DNA from: Terriglobia bacterium
GTDB lineage: Bacteria > Acidobacteriota > Terriglobia > Bryobacterales > Bryobacteraceae
Length of the DNA: 64,000 nucleotides
Direction: 5' to 3'
Assembly: GCA_025350105.1 (NCBI GenBank)
Contig: JANXYJ010000154.1
Span: 19,605 to 83,604 of the forward strand
Under the pieces are notes generated by a model. That model had not been told where the DNA came from, did not search any database, and was given only the letters and a program-made list of their open reading frames with translations. The translations under genes were made by a program, and so were the position numbers. Position 1 is the stretch's first letter; the number at the start of each line of letters is the position of its first letter. Positions 46,666-56,700 of the stretch are shown in pieces.

Positions 46666-48327
46666 AAGCGTCATGCCTTTCTGGATCATGTCCGCCACTC
46701 GATCGCGGATGATGGTCACCATGTCGCGGTAGTAGGCCACGTCGGCCTCATCGCACAAGCGGCCGGAGCCCGGCACAATCATGGTTCCGCCTTCCTCTTT
46801 CTTGGCGACGACGGCGATATCCAGAATCATATTCAGCCCGTTGATGATGCCCTGAATACTGCCGCCGTGCGCGGTGTCGATCACCGGGTAGGAGTTGTCG
46901 TTGAACACGTCACTCACCGCCAACACATCGCTGCGGCGGAAAAAGACCATGGTGTCGCCGTCGGTATGCGCGTTGGCCACGTGGATCAACTGGACGGCTT
47001 CGTCGTTAAAGAACATGTCTTTGCGTTTGCCGAAATAGGTATCGGTGGGAAGTTGATTGAAAGGTGACGCGGGCGTGGCGCCGTCGGCCTTACTCATGCG
47101 ATTCAAAACCTCTTGATGCGCAATGATGGCCGCGCCTTCACGCACGTCGGTATTCAAGCGCGCCACATCGCCGCCGCCAATGGTAATGCCCGCCTCGCGC
47201 AGCTTGGCGTTGTTGCCGGTGTGATCCGGGTGCATGTGCGTGTTGACGATAAACCGTATGGGCTTATCGGAAATTTGTTTGATGGCCGCCAACACTTTTT
47301 CGGTCATGTTCGGCAGACCAGTATCGACCACGAATAAACCTTCCGGCCCCGCCTGCACCGTGATGTTGCCGCCCGCGCCGTAAATCATATACATGTTGCC
47401 GCGAATGCGCTGGGTGTGGGTTTCCCCGCGCGGAATTTCCTTCACCGGCTCCGGCATAATTTTCGAGGCCGGAGTCGCCAGCGTAAATGGCTGGCCCTTT
47501 ATTTTCGCCATAAACTCCGGATACATGGTTTCGGGTCCGCCGCCGGTGATCTCCGCCGATAGGCCCACTTTGTCCTGGAATTCTTTCAGGAACACGTTGG
47601 TACCAGGAAGGTGATGCGGAATCACGCCTTCGGCCCGTTCCACTTCCTCGGCCACTTCACAAGGATACGGTTCTAAGTCCTGTTCCGGATCCAGTTGCCA
47701 GTTGGTGGTGCGGATCAAAGGCTCCGCCATATAAACGGGATCGTGAATGATGTGAATCAGGGTCAGAAAATCGCCGTGGCGCATCCAGTGCTCGATCATC
47801 GTAGCCTGGTCGCTGCGGGGAGTCCCGTTACGGCGCTGGTAGCTTTCTTTGAGATGCGTCGTTGTCACCGTCAGCATATTGCCTTCCCACACGCCGGTGG
47901 AAAAACCCTGCCAGGTATGCGGCGCGTCGGCGGGCGGATGCGGACGGCCGTCCAACCAAATGGTGCGCTCCTGCTCCTGCCAGGATACGTGCGTGTGCAT
48001 GGCGATCAATTGCTGGGTGTCGCGATCCACTTCCTTCCAGAAACGTAAATTTGACGGCCCGCGGGTGCCGTAATCGGCGGGGTGGGGACGGCATTGCCAT
48101 TCGGGCAAAGTGTGGATGGATGCATCCCAGCTTTCGGCGCGCAAACGGGCCGCCGCGTTGATGGGCAAGCCCAGGTAATCGCCAATCGGAGGGCCTTGCC
48201 CACGCTCGGCTCCATCTTCATGCTGCCGCTGAGCCCACTCGCCCGCCAAATCAAACTGCGCCGACAATGTTTCCGCAAAGGGGAACGCCGACGCAACCAC
48301 TAAAAGCACTACCCAAAATGTCCTCAT
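46546..48327 (-). CDS. Secreted fusion of a DUF6152-partner-like domain and a metallo-beta-lactamase-fold hydrolase
   Basis: 593 residues. Signal peptide about 1-23. Residues ~25-230 resemble the secreted protein at 1785-2576, with GVWEGNMLTVTTTHL, an E-x-x-x-R/H segment and HDPVYMAEP. Residues ~300-590 are an MBL fold with NTHMHPDHTG (HxHxDH zinc site) near residue 365, a further His in HVANAHTDGDTMVFF, DVFND as the bridging Asp, and a C-terminal PGSGRLCDEADV. Zn-dependent hydrolase of unknown substrate, probably periplasmic. Its 3' end is duplicated about 1.9 kb away. Confidence 0.82.
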   Translation of the reverse strand: MRTFWVVLLVVASAFPFAETLSAQFDLAGEWAQRQHEDGAERGQGPPIGDYLGLPINAAARLRAESWDASIHTLPEWQCRPHPADYGTRGPSNLRFWKEVDRDTQQLIAMHTHVSWQEQERTIWLDGRPHPPADAPHTWQGFSTGVWEGNMLTVTTTHLKESYQRRNGTPRSDQATMIEHWMRHGDFLTLIHIIHDPVYMAEPLIRTTNWQLDPEQDLEPYPCEVAEEVERAEGVIPHHLPGTNVFLKEFQDKVGLSAEITGGGPETMYPEFMAKIKGQPFTLATPASKIMPEPVKEIPRGETHTQRIRGNMYMIYGAGGNITVQAGPEGLFVVDTGLPNMTEKVLAAIKQISDKPIRFIVNTHMHPDHTGNNAKLREAGITIGGGDVARLNTDVREGAAIIAHQEVLNRMSKADGATPASPFNQLPTDTYFGKRKDMFFNDEAVQLIHVANAHTDGDTMVFFRRSDVLAVSDVFNDNSYPVIDTAHGGSIQGIINGLNMILDIAVVAKKEEGGTMIVPGSGRLCDEADVAYYRDMVTIIRDRVADMIQKGMTLDQVKAAKPTRDYDPRFGITTGRYTTDSFVEAVYKGLGGK

Positions 48328-48376
48328 AATTCGCCTGGTCCCCAGCTAACATACACCAAATTCGGCCACTGCGCAC

Positions 48377-48407
48377 TCTGGCAAACGACAGGTCTGGCAA
48401 ACGACAG
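48377..48407. repeat. Two-copy 16-bp tandem repeat
   Basis: TCTGGCAAACGACAGG (48377-48392) is followed by a second copy (48393-48407) lacking the final G, just upstream of the TonB receptor 2 promoter. Confidence 0.75.
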
Positions 48408-48421
48408 TCTGCCGACTCCGC

Positions 48422-48450
48422 TTGACTTCGATAACCTCTATTGATAACGT
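48422..48450 (+). promoter_or_regulatory. Candidate promoter of TonB receptor 2
   Basis: TTGACT (48422-48427), 17-base spacer, TAACGT (48445-48450), 111 bases before the ATG. Within the leader, CAAGGAGC (48502-48509) and GCTCCTTG (48522-48529) form a perfect 8-bp hairpin. Confidence 0.5.
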
Positions 48451-48560
48451 TACTGACCACAGTTGATCCTTGGAACCCAGGGATCGTTGTACCGTTCCAA
48501 TCAAGGAGCACGCAGGGGACCGCTCCTTGGGACGACGAAGCGTCAATAGGGGGAGAGGCC

Positions 48561-51500
48561 ATGTCTGAGACTTTTTTCAAACGTTTTTGCTATGGGATGG
48601 TAGCTGTGGCAGTGATTTTCGCCGTTTGTGGGGGGATGGCGATAGCGGTGCGTGCGCAGGGTAGCGAAGGCCGCATCACGGGCAACATTGTGGATCAATC
48701 GGGCGCCGCTGTTCCGGGCGCGAAGGTGACCATTACGGATTCCGATCGCGGGGTAACGCGAACACTCACGTCGGATGCGGCGGGTGCGTATGCGGCGCCC
48801 AGTTTGACACCGGGCAATTACGCGATTCGCGTGGAGTTTATGGGTTTCCGGGCAGTGGATCGCAAGGATCTGGTGTTGGGGGTGGGGCAGGAACTGCGCA
48901 TCGATCTGACCTTGCAGCCTGGCAATCAAACGGAAACGGTGACGGTATCGGGTGAGGCGCCTTCGGTGAATACGACGAGCGCGGTGCTGGGCGGTACGCT
49001 GGGACCGTCGACGATTCAGGATCTTCCGCTGAATGGGCGCAATTTTATGAACCTACTGGCGCTGCGCCCCGGCGTAACGATTACCCCTGGCGGCGGCGCA
49101 TGGAGCCAGACGACCAACGGGCTGCGGCCGGAACACAACGTTTATATCTTGGACGGCATCACGGCGATCGAGCCATTGGGCGGGCAGAGCACCATCAATT
49201 CCGTAAGCTTGGCCGGCGATTCGGCCACGCTGTTGCCGCTGGATACGATTCAGGAATTCAGCACGCAACAGAATCCTAAGGCCGAGTTTGGCTGGAAGCC
49301 GGGATCGATCACCAGTATCGCGCTGAAGTCGGGCACCAATGCGTATCACGGAACCGCCAACGCGTTTGGCCGCACGGAGGCGCTGGACGCCACGAATGCG
49401 TTTTTGAGCGCGGGGCAAAAGCAGGAGATTGCGCTGCAAAGTTTCGGCGGGACGTTTGGCGGACCGATTAAGAAAGACAAGCTGTTTTTCTTTGGATCGT
49501 ACGAAGGCCAGCGGTACACGGTGGGGAACCCGGCACACTTCTTCTTTCCGTCACCAACCACGGTGGCAACGGCGTGCAGTAACGTGAAGGCGGGCGGCCT
49601 GACGCTGAGCCCCACCAGTTTGAAGATGGCGGGGCTGGACGGCAATTGCGCGCGGACATCTGGATACTCCATTTTCGATTTGGCGCCGACCGCGTTCCGG
49701 CGGGTGAATGGCGGCGATGAAGTGACGGGGAACCTGAACACGAATTATTCGGTGGATGGCTACCTGGGCAAAGTGGATTACACGCTGAACGATAAGAACA
49801 CCATCAACGCCAAATATTTCTACGGAACGCACCACGGGCTGGTGGTAAACAGCGCGACGATCACGCAGGATTACTGGCGCCCCACCGATAGAGTGCAGGT
49901 GGATTTCGTGGGCGGGCAGTGGAACTACATTGCCACCTCGGCTTTGTTCAATACGGTGCGGATTGGGTACAACTATTTCTCGCAGCAGTTTGAGACTTCG
50001 GACTGCCCGGGTTCCGCCGGCGCGCCGGATTATGGGTTGCCGTTTGGCTATGGCACGTTCCCCAACTGCGGGTTCACCAACGTGACGCTAACGGGGTACG
50101 ACGGCCAGATTGGTTGCTGCTCCAACTTCGCGAAATACTATGGACCGGATCACATCGGTGAAATTGCCGAGAATTTGTCGTACCTGAAGGGCAAGCACAA
50201 CCTGAAGATGGGCGGCGAATTCCGCATGAGCGAGGCCACGGGCGTGGGCACTTTCCTGCGCGGGCGCGGCCAGGTGACGTTTGCCAGCGGGGGAACGATT
50301 GGTGGCAAAGCGGCAGGGGTGATGGACAACTTCATGGCCGGGCTGACCAGTGGCAATGGACAGATCTTTATTGGCGATCCGCGCCGCGATTTGAAGAGCA
50401 AAGCCTACTCGGCGTTCTTCCAAGACGACTGGCGGGTGTTGCCGCGCCTGATCCTGAACCTGGGTCTGCGCTACGAATATATGCCGCCGTTTAGTGAAGG
50501 CGAAAACCGGCTTTCAAACTTCATTCCGGGCAAGGGTTTCACGCAGCTGGGCATCAACACCGATAGTATTTTCAATCCGGATAAGAATAACTTTGCTCCC
50601 CGGGTGGGTTTTGCGTGGGATGTATTCGGCAACGGCAAAACGGTGCTGCGCGGCGGCGGCAATATGATGTACGTGAACTCGGGTTGGTGGCAGTTTGTGT
50701 CGCAACAAGGGCAGAACAACCCCATCACCGGGTTGGGCACCAACCCCAGCGGCGTGCTGCTGTGCGTGGGCAAGGTGAACTTGAATACGCCGGGCTGCGC
50801 GACGGGCGTGAATCCGGATCCGACGATTGGCACCATCGCATCCACCGGGGTACCGCTGCTGCCGAGCGCCGCTGCAGGGAGTGCGCTATCGGGCCAGGTG
50901 AACTGGAACCAGGCGGCTGGCGTTTACGGCGGAAACATTTATCCGAGTTCGTCCGATCCCAGTTTTTTGAAGTGCGGAACCAACCGGTTCTGCACGGCGC
51001 AGGCGACGAATCCAGACATACGGACGGCATACGTGGGCAGTTGGTCATTGGGGATTCAACGGGCGATTACGAATACGTTGACCTTGGACGTAGGCTATGT
51101 GGGTAATCACGCCACCAAGCTGTTGGGCTTGGATTACACCAACACGCCGGGCTACGGTTCGGCGTATTGCTTCGGCTATTCGGCGGCGCAAAAGGCGCAG
51201 GTGACGGCGTTGGGTGGATCGTGTCCGGCGGCGGTTACCGCGGCCACCAACGGGAACGCGATTGCGGCGCAAGTGGGGCGTCCGCTGAATGGGCAGTATC
51301 CGTATCTGTCGTATATCTACACGGTGGGGAATCTGAATTACTCGAACTATCACGGGCTGCAGACTGCGTTAACGCAACGCGCCACCAAGGGGTTGACCTA
51401 CACGATCGGCTTTACTTGGGCGCATGCGCTGGATCAGGCGAGCAACGAACGCGGCGGACCCCTGGGCACTCCGTTCGACTATCATCACGATTACTCCAAC

Positions 51501-52199
51501 AGCGATTACGATATCCGCAAACGCCTGACGGCGACGGTGACTTACGCGCTGCCAGGCAAGAACGGCTATGCGCAGTTGTTGAAGGGCTGGAAGATTACTT
51601 CGATTGTGAGCGCGGCCAGCGCGCTGCCCTGGGGTGTGATTGGCAGCCGTGGTGGAGGCAACGACGCCTCGGGAACGCAGGAGTTCAACGACGTTTGGAA
51701 TTTCTACGGAGATTCGAAGGAATTTAGCGGGTTAGGCCGGAGCGCGGTTCCGTACTTCACGGGAGCCCAAGCGGTTAGCAACTCGGCGTGTTCATCTCAC
51801 GTAGGCGCGCCGGGTTCGCTGAGCTACGTGGCGCTGCAGAAATATGGTTGCTATGTGTTGGGCAACTCCGTGCTGGTTCCGCCGACGATTGGCAGCCCCG
51901 GCAACGCCCGGCGCAATATGTTCCGGGCCACTCCCATTGCGGTTTGGGACGCGTCGCTGATCAAAGACGTGAAATTCGGCGAACGCGTGGCGGCGCAATT
52001 CCGGTTGGAAGTGTTCAATATTCCCAACCACGTGAACCTGGGCAGTCCGCAGTTCAATGGCGGCGGTGGCAACGTGCCGTTTGCCAACACCGCGACACTG
52101 GGCCAGGCGCAGGCCACTCCGGACGTGGGCAACAATAACCCGTCGCTGGGCAGCGGTGGCCCGCGGGAAATGCAGTTGGGACTGAAGTTTACGTTCTGA
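48561..52199 (+). CDS. TonB-dependent receptor 2, with carboxypeptidase-regulatory-like domain
   Basis: 1212 residues. Signal peptide about 1-33; regulatory-like beta-sandwich about 35-120 (GRITGNIVDQSGAAVPGAKV); plug about 125-280 with LPLNGRNFMNLLALRPG; a 22-strand-type barrel to the terminal aromatic strand (LGLKFTF). Outer-membrane importer of unknown substrate. The ATG at 48561 follows GGGGGAGAGG and begins the signal peptide. It lies between the MBL-fold gene and a TAT-exported amidohydrolase, so a shared catabolic function is possible. Followed by a strong terminator, so it is transcribed alone. Confidence 0.92.
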   Translation: MSETFFKRFCYGMVAVAVIFAVCGGMAIAVRAQGSEGRITGNIVDQSGAAVPGAKVTITDSDRGVTRTLTSDAAGAYAAPSLTPGNYAIRVEFMGFRAVDRKDLVLGVGQELRIDLTLQPGNQTETVTVSGEAPSVNTTSAVLGGTLGPSTIQDLPLNGRNFMNLLALRPGVTITPGGGAWSQTTNGLRPEHNVYILDGITAIEPLGGQSTINSVSLAGDSATLLPLDTIQEFSTQQNPKAEFGWKPGSITSIALKSGTNAYHGTANAFGRTEALDATNAFLSAGQKQEIALQSFGGTFGGPIKKDKLFFFGSYEGQRYTVGNPAHFFFPSPTTVATACSNVKAGGLTLSPTSLKMAGLDGNCARTSGYSIFDLAPTAFRRVNGGDEVTGNLNTNYSVDGYLGKVDYTLNDKNTINAKYFYGTHHGLVVNSATITQDYWRPTDRVQVDFVGGQWNYIATSALFNTVRIGYNYFSQQFETSDCPGSAGAPDYGLPFGYGTFPNCGFTNVTLTGYDGQIGCCSNFAKYYGPDHIGEIAENLSYLKGKHNLKMGGEFRMSEATGVGTFLRGRGQVTFASGGTIGGKAAGVMDNFMAGLTSGNGQIFIGDPRRDLKSKAYSAFFQDDWRVLPRLILNLGLRYEYMPPFSEGENRLSNFIPGKGFTQLGINTDSIFNPDKNNFAPRVGFAWDVFGNGKTVLRGGGNMMYVNSGWWQFVSQQGQNNPITGLGTNPSGVLLCVGKVNLNTPGCATGVNPDPTIGTIASTGVPLLPSAAAGSALSGQVNWNQAAGVYGGNIYPSSSDPSFLKCGTNRFCTAQATNPDIRTAYVGSWSLGIQRAITNTLTLDVGYVGNHATKLLGLDYTNTPGYGSAYCFGYSAAQKAQVTALGGSCPAAVTAATNGNAIAAQVGRPLNGQYPYLSYIYTVGNLNYSNYHGLQTALTQRATKGLTYTIGFTWAHALDQASNERGGPLGTPFDYHHDYSNSDYDIRKRLTATVTYALPGKNGYAQLLKGWKITSIVSAASALPWGVIGSRGGGNDASGTQEFNDVWNFYGDSKEFSGLGRSAVPYFTGAQAVSNSACSSHVGAPGSLSYVALQKYGCYVLGNSVLVPPTIGSPGNARRNMFRATPIAVWDASLIKDVKFGERVAAQFRLEVFNIPNHVNLGSPQFNGGGGNVPFANTATLGQAQATPDVGNNNPSLGSGGPREMQLGLKFTF

Positions 52200-52216
52200 T
52201 CGCTGGTTCTATTTGG

Positions 52217-52253
52217 GCGGCGCCTGGTGTGGACACCAACGCGCCGCTTTTTT
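52217..52253 (+). terminator. Rho-independent terminator of TonB receptor 2
   Basis: GCGGCGC (52217-52223) pairs with GCGCCGC (52241-52247), with further pairing of TGGTGT and ACACCA inside, followed by T6. 18 bases after the stop codon. Confidence 0.88.
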
Positions 52254-52310
52254 GTTTTTGCATTTGCTGCCTTGAGAATTGATAAACTAGCGCGGAAGGA
52301 TTTTAGAATC

Positions 52311-53381
52311 ATGACCAATCGCCGACAGTTCCTGAAGAATGCGGCCGGCACCGCGGGCATTGTGTTTAGTAGTTGCAGTTTGCTCGATCAACAATTGCGC
52401 GCCCAGCCCGCGCAGAAGCGGCGTTTAGTGACCGTGGGTGGGAAGCGAATCCGGACCATCGATATTCACGCGCACGTGGTAATTCCAGAGGCTGTCACGC
52501 TAATGGGCGGGCGCGCGGTGCCCGCCACTGACACCGGAATCATGGACGGCGCGATGGCGGAGGACCGTTTTGCCCACATGGACAAGTGGGGAACCGACAT
52601 GCAGGCGCTGAGCATCAATCCGACTTGGTATAGTGTCGAGCGCGATCTGGCGGCCAAGGGCATCGAGCTGCAAAATCAGAAACTGGCTGAATTGTGTGGA
52701 AAATATCCGGACCGCTTTGTTGCGTTTGCGTCGGTGGCGCTGCAGTATCCAGAGCTGGCGGCGCAGCAATTGGAAGACGGCGTGAAGAAGTACAAGCTGC
52801 GCGGGGCGGCGATTGGCGGGCACGTGAATGGCGATGAATTATCGAACCCCAGGTTCGATGTGTTCTGGAAGAAGGCAGAAGAGCTGGGCGTGCTGGTGTT
52901 CATGCATCCGCAGGGGATTCCGGAAATGAACAAGCGGCTGGGGGGGGCCGGATTTCTGACCAACGTGATCGGCAATCCGCTGGAAACCACCATCTTTCTT
53001 TCGCATTTGATCTTTGACGGGACTCTGGATAAATTCCCGGGGCTGAAGATTTGCTCCGCGCATGCGGGAGGGTATTTGCCGTCGTATGCGGGACGGAGCG
53101 ATTACGGGTGTGTGCGGGCTCCGGAGAGTTGTAAAGACAAAAAGAAGCCGGCGACGGAATATCTGCGCAAGCTGTATTTCGACACAATGATTTTTAACAC
53201 CGAAGGCATGCGGCACCTGGTGGCGCAATGCGGAGCCAGCCAGTTGATGATCGGCACGGATTTTCCGTTTCCCTGGTCCGACGCCATTGTTGACGATGTG
53301 CTGAAAACCCCTGGCCTGAGTGATGCGGATAAGCGGGCCATTCTGGGTGAGACCGCGGCGAAGCTGCTGAAGGTGAACTGA
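52311..53381 (+). CDS. Exported amidohydrolase (amidohydrolase-2/ACMSD-like)
   Basis: 356 residues. A twin-arginine-like leader (NRRQFLKNAAGTAG, residues 3-16) targets it for export. The metal-dependent TIM-barrel begins IDIHAHVV with H53-x-H55; later ligands are HPQG, HAGGYLPSYAGR and the terminal GTDFPFPW Asp. This layout matches amidohydrolase-related decarboxylases and hydrolases such as ACMSD-type enzymes. Substrate unknown; it sits between two TonB receptors. ATG at 52311 follows GGAAGGA. Confidence 0.88.
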   Translation: MTNRRQFLKNAAGTAGIVFSSCSLLDQQLRAQPAQKRRLVTVGGKRIRTIDIHAHVVIPEAVTLMGGRAVPATDTGIMDGAMAEDRFAHMDKWGTDMQALSINPTWYSVERDLAAKGIELQNQKLAELCGKYPDRFVAFASVALQYPELAAQQLEDGVKKYKLRGAAIGGHVNGDELSNPRFDVFWKKAEELGVLVFMHPQGIPEMNKRLGGAGFLTNVIGNPLETTIFLSHLIFDGTLDKFPGLKICSAHAGGYLPSYAGRSDYGCVRAPESCKDKKKPATEYLRKLYFDTMIFNTEGMRHLVAQCGASQLMIGTDFPFPWSDAIVDDVLKTPGLSDADKRAILGETAAKLLKVN

Positions 53382-53719
53382 GGATCGCTTTGGAATCCAG
53401 CCGATCAGCGCTTCTTAACGCGTCTAATCGGGAGACAACCCGCAGAGCAGCGCCCAAAAATCTATGCAATTGGGGAATTGACTGGGCAACGGACAGAGCG
53501 AGCCAAGGCCAATGGATGTCGCTATGCCGACGAGGTGGATGACGACCGGGATGTCTACCGAAACGACGACAGGGATGGCGACCGGGGATTGACTCCCACG
53601 TTTACGCGTGATAAAGTCACCCAAGCTTCAGAAGTACTCGAACCTTTAACGTAGGGCACTGGTGGCAACATCCAATTGGGGTTTTCGTGTTACGAATTTG
53701 CTTGCAAAGGGGACAAACG
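53382..53719. other. Gap before TonB receptor 3
   Basis: 338 bases without an accepted gene. It holds a GA-rich, low-complexity run around 53525-53590, in which GACGACC/GGGATG-like words recur, and the candidate promoter described separately. No repeat array with a fixed unit and no hairpin terminator for the amidohydrolase was seen. Confidence 0.6.
53589..53617 (+). promoter_or_regulatory. Candidate promoter of TonB receptor 3
   Basis: TTGACT (53589-53594), 17-base spacer, TAAAGT (53612-53617), 103 bases before the GTG start. Same arrangement as the other two receptor genes. Confidence 0.5.
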
Positions 53720-56700
53720 GTGAAATCCATTCTTTCGTTACTGCTGTTTTTTGTTTTAGGTGCTGCGCTGGCTTGGGGTCAAGCCACGGCACAAATTCAC
53801 GGCGTGGTTCAGGATATGAGCGGCGCCGCCATTCCGGGGGCCAAGGTGAAGGCCCTACAGACGGACACGGGATTTTCTAGAACAGTGACCACGGGCGCGG
53901 ACGGCGGCTACGTGATTACTAGTCTCCCGTTGGGACCTTACAACGTAGAAATCACGGGCGCCGGGTTCGCCACTTCCATTGAGTCCGGCGTGATTCTGCA
54001 GGTGAACAGTGACCCGGCCGTGACCGTTGCACTGAAACTGGGCGCGGTTAGCGAACGAGTGAACGTGGAGGCTAACGCGTCGCAAGTGGAAACGCGCAGC
54101 GTCGGCGTGGGCACGGTGATCGAGACGCAGCGGATTCTGGATCTGCCGCTCAATGGCCGCAACGCCACCGACTTGATCACCCTATCCGGCCTTGCCGTGC
54201 AGACGGGTACGTCGCCCGGCTATAACATGAGCACTGGCGTAAATATTTCGATTGCCGGGGGCACCAGCTACAGTATCCAGTACAACCTGGATGGAGCTTC
54301 GCACCTAGACACCTATGACGGCACCAATATGCCGCTTCCGTTCCCAGATGCTCTTCAGGAATTCAAGCTGATCACCAGCACGCAGGACGCTGCGGGCGGC
54401 GGACACTCTGGCGCTTCTGTGAATTCCGTTACGAAATCCGGTACCAATACTTTGCACGGCGATGTTTTTGAGTTCTTTCGCAACTACGATTTGAACGGGC
54501 GCGATGCTTTTGCTCCCAGAGGCGACCAACTTAAACGGAATCAGTTCGGCGGCGTGATCGGCGGAGCGATTAAGAAGGATAAGCTGTTTTTCTTTTCGGG
54601 TTACCAGGGAACCGTCACCCGCCAAACCCCGAGTGGAACGCAAGCGTTTGTTCCCACTCCAGCAATGCTTAAGGGCGATTTTTCAGGGTACCTTGCCGGC
54701 AAATGTGGTCCGGTGACCACCGGATTGAGCAGCACTGGTCAATTGCTTGCCCCCATAAGCCCGGCAGCGCTGAAAATTGCAAGTTTCCTGCCGCAGGGAA
54801 CCGGTCTCTGCGGACTAACCTTCTTCGGCCTTCCTTTGAGTGAGAATCGATTCCAGGTTCCTGCCAGGCTGGACTACCAGCTGAGCGAAAAACAAAATCT
54901 CTTTGCGCGTTACCTCATCACAAAAATCGATCAAAAGATTCCGTATGATATCGCCCAGAACGCGCTGGCCACCACAGGCACCGGAGCAGATGACATGGGC
55001 CAATCGCTGGCCCTTGGCGATACCTACGTGATTAGCCCCACTATGGTCAATTCGTTCCGCGTGTTTGGCAACCGCGTCGGATCGGCCAAGCCTGCTCCGC
55101 AAAGCTTCGGGCCCGCCGAGGTTGGCATTAATGCATACAGTTACCTCCCGAAATTCACTTCACTCGTGGTCGTGAGTGGCTTCAGTCTGGGCGTGGGCGC
55201 GAATTTTTCTACCTCGACTACCGGGTATACGAATTTCGGATTTAACGACGACGTGAATCTGGTTCGTGGTTCCCACCAAATCGGGTTCGGCGTAAATTTG
55301 TCGCGCGCCATTCTCGTGGGAAACTCATACGCATGGTCGTCTCCCTTTGACGTTGTTGTGGGCATGCCCGCGTTCTTTGCTGGCAGCGTGAATGGCGGTC
55401 TGCATCAGGCCAACCCCAACCCCAATTACACTACGCAGAACTTCTTTGGACTTTACGTGGGAGATATCTGGAAGGTAACACCCAAGCTGACGCTGAATTA
55501 CGGAATTCGTTGGAACCCCTTCTTCCCGATGCAATTCACTCAATCGGACGTCTCCGATTTTAGTTTGGCTAGCTTCTACGCCAACAAGAAGAGCACGGCG
55601 ATTCCGTCCGCACCTCCCGGATTCACCTATCCTGGCGACCCTGGCTTCAACGGGCGATCCGGCCTGAACCACAATTTTGGCCATGCTGAGCCGCGTGTCG
55701 GTTTTGCGTGGGATCCAAAGGGTGACGGTAGGACAGCGATTCGCGGTGGCGCGGGAATTGCGTATGACTTTATCCGGCAGGATCTCCACCAGAATACTTC
55801 GAGCGTGGCGCCGTTCCGCCTTACGGTTACCATCCCAGTCACCAACCTGGACAATCCGTACGCCAGCATCGGCGGCAATCCGTTCCCTTACAACTTCAAC
55901 CCCAAAAATCCCGTTTTCCCCACAAGCCCCGCTTACCAGGGCTTTTTCCCCATTCCACCGAATCTGAAGACTACCGAACAGTATTCCTGGAATCTGGGAA
56001 TCCAGCGGCAGTTTACATCGAAGTTGTTCGCATCGGCCACTTACGTGGGAACACAATTGGTTCACACGTGGAGTGCGGTCGATCTCAATCCGGCCCAATA
56101 CGTTGCGGGAAATTGCTCGGCGGGACAGTACGGCCTTACTGCTGCGGGACCCTGCACGACGGCCAGCAATATTAACAACCGCCGTCTACTGGAACTAACG
56201 AATCCGTCTGGGGGTAACCTTCTTGGATCTGTCACCCAACTGGACGATGGTGGAACCCAACGCTACAACGGACTTCTTCTGAACGCCAGTTGGCGCAAGG
56301 GAAATGTGAACTTGGCTGGCAACTATACGTGGTCCCATTGCACGGGTCTTCCCATCGCCACGTTGTCGAATATACAGTCCACCTACCCTCACCAAGCATA
56401 CCAGAACAATGGTCCCAACAATCGCAGTCTGGACTACGGCGACTGCTACAGCGGTTCGCTTGACATCCGGCGAATCGCCAATGTTACGCTGGTGGCGAGC
56501 ACCCCGAAATTCTCCGGAACGTGGGCCCGCCGCCTGGGCTCTGGCTGGACCACGTCAACCATCTACACTGTCCGGACTGGCGCCCCTATCACACTCTGGA
56601 TGGGATCCGACATCGCGATGAACGGACTGTATCAAGGTGCCGGAGCGTATCCCGTGCCGCAGCGTCCCAATCAGGTTTTGGTGGATACGGCCGCGCCCAA

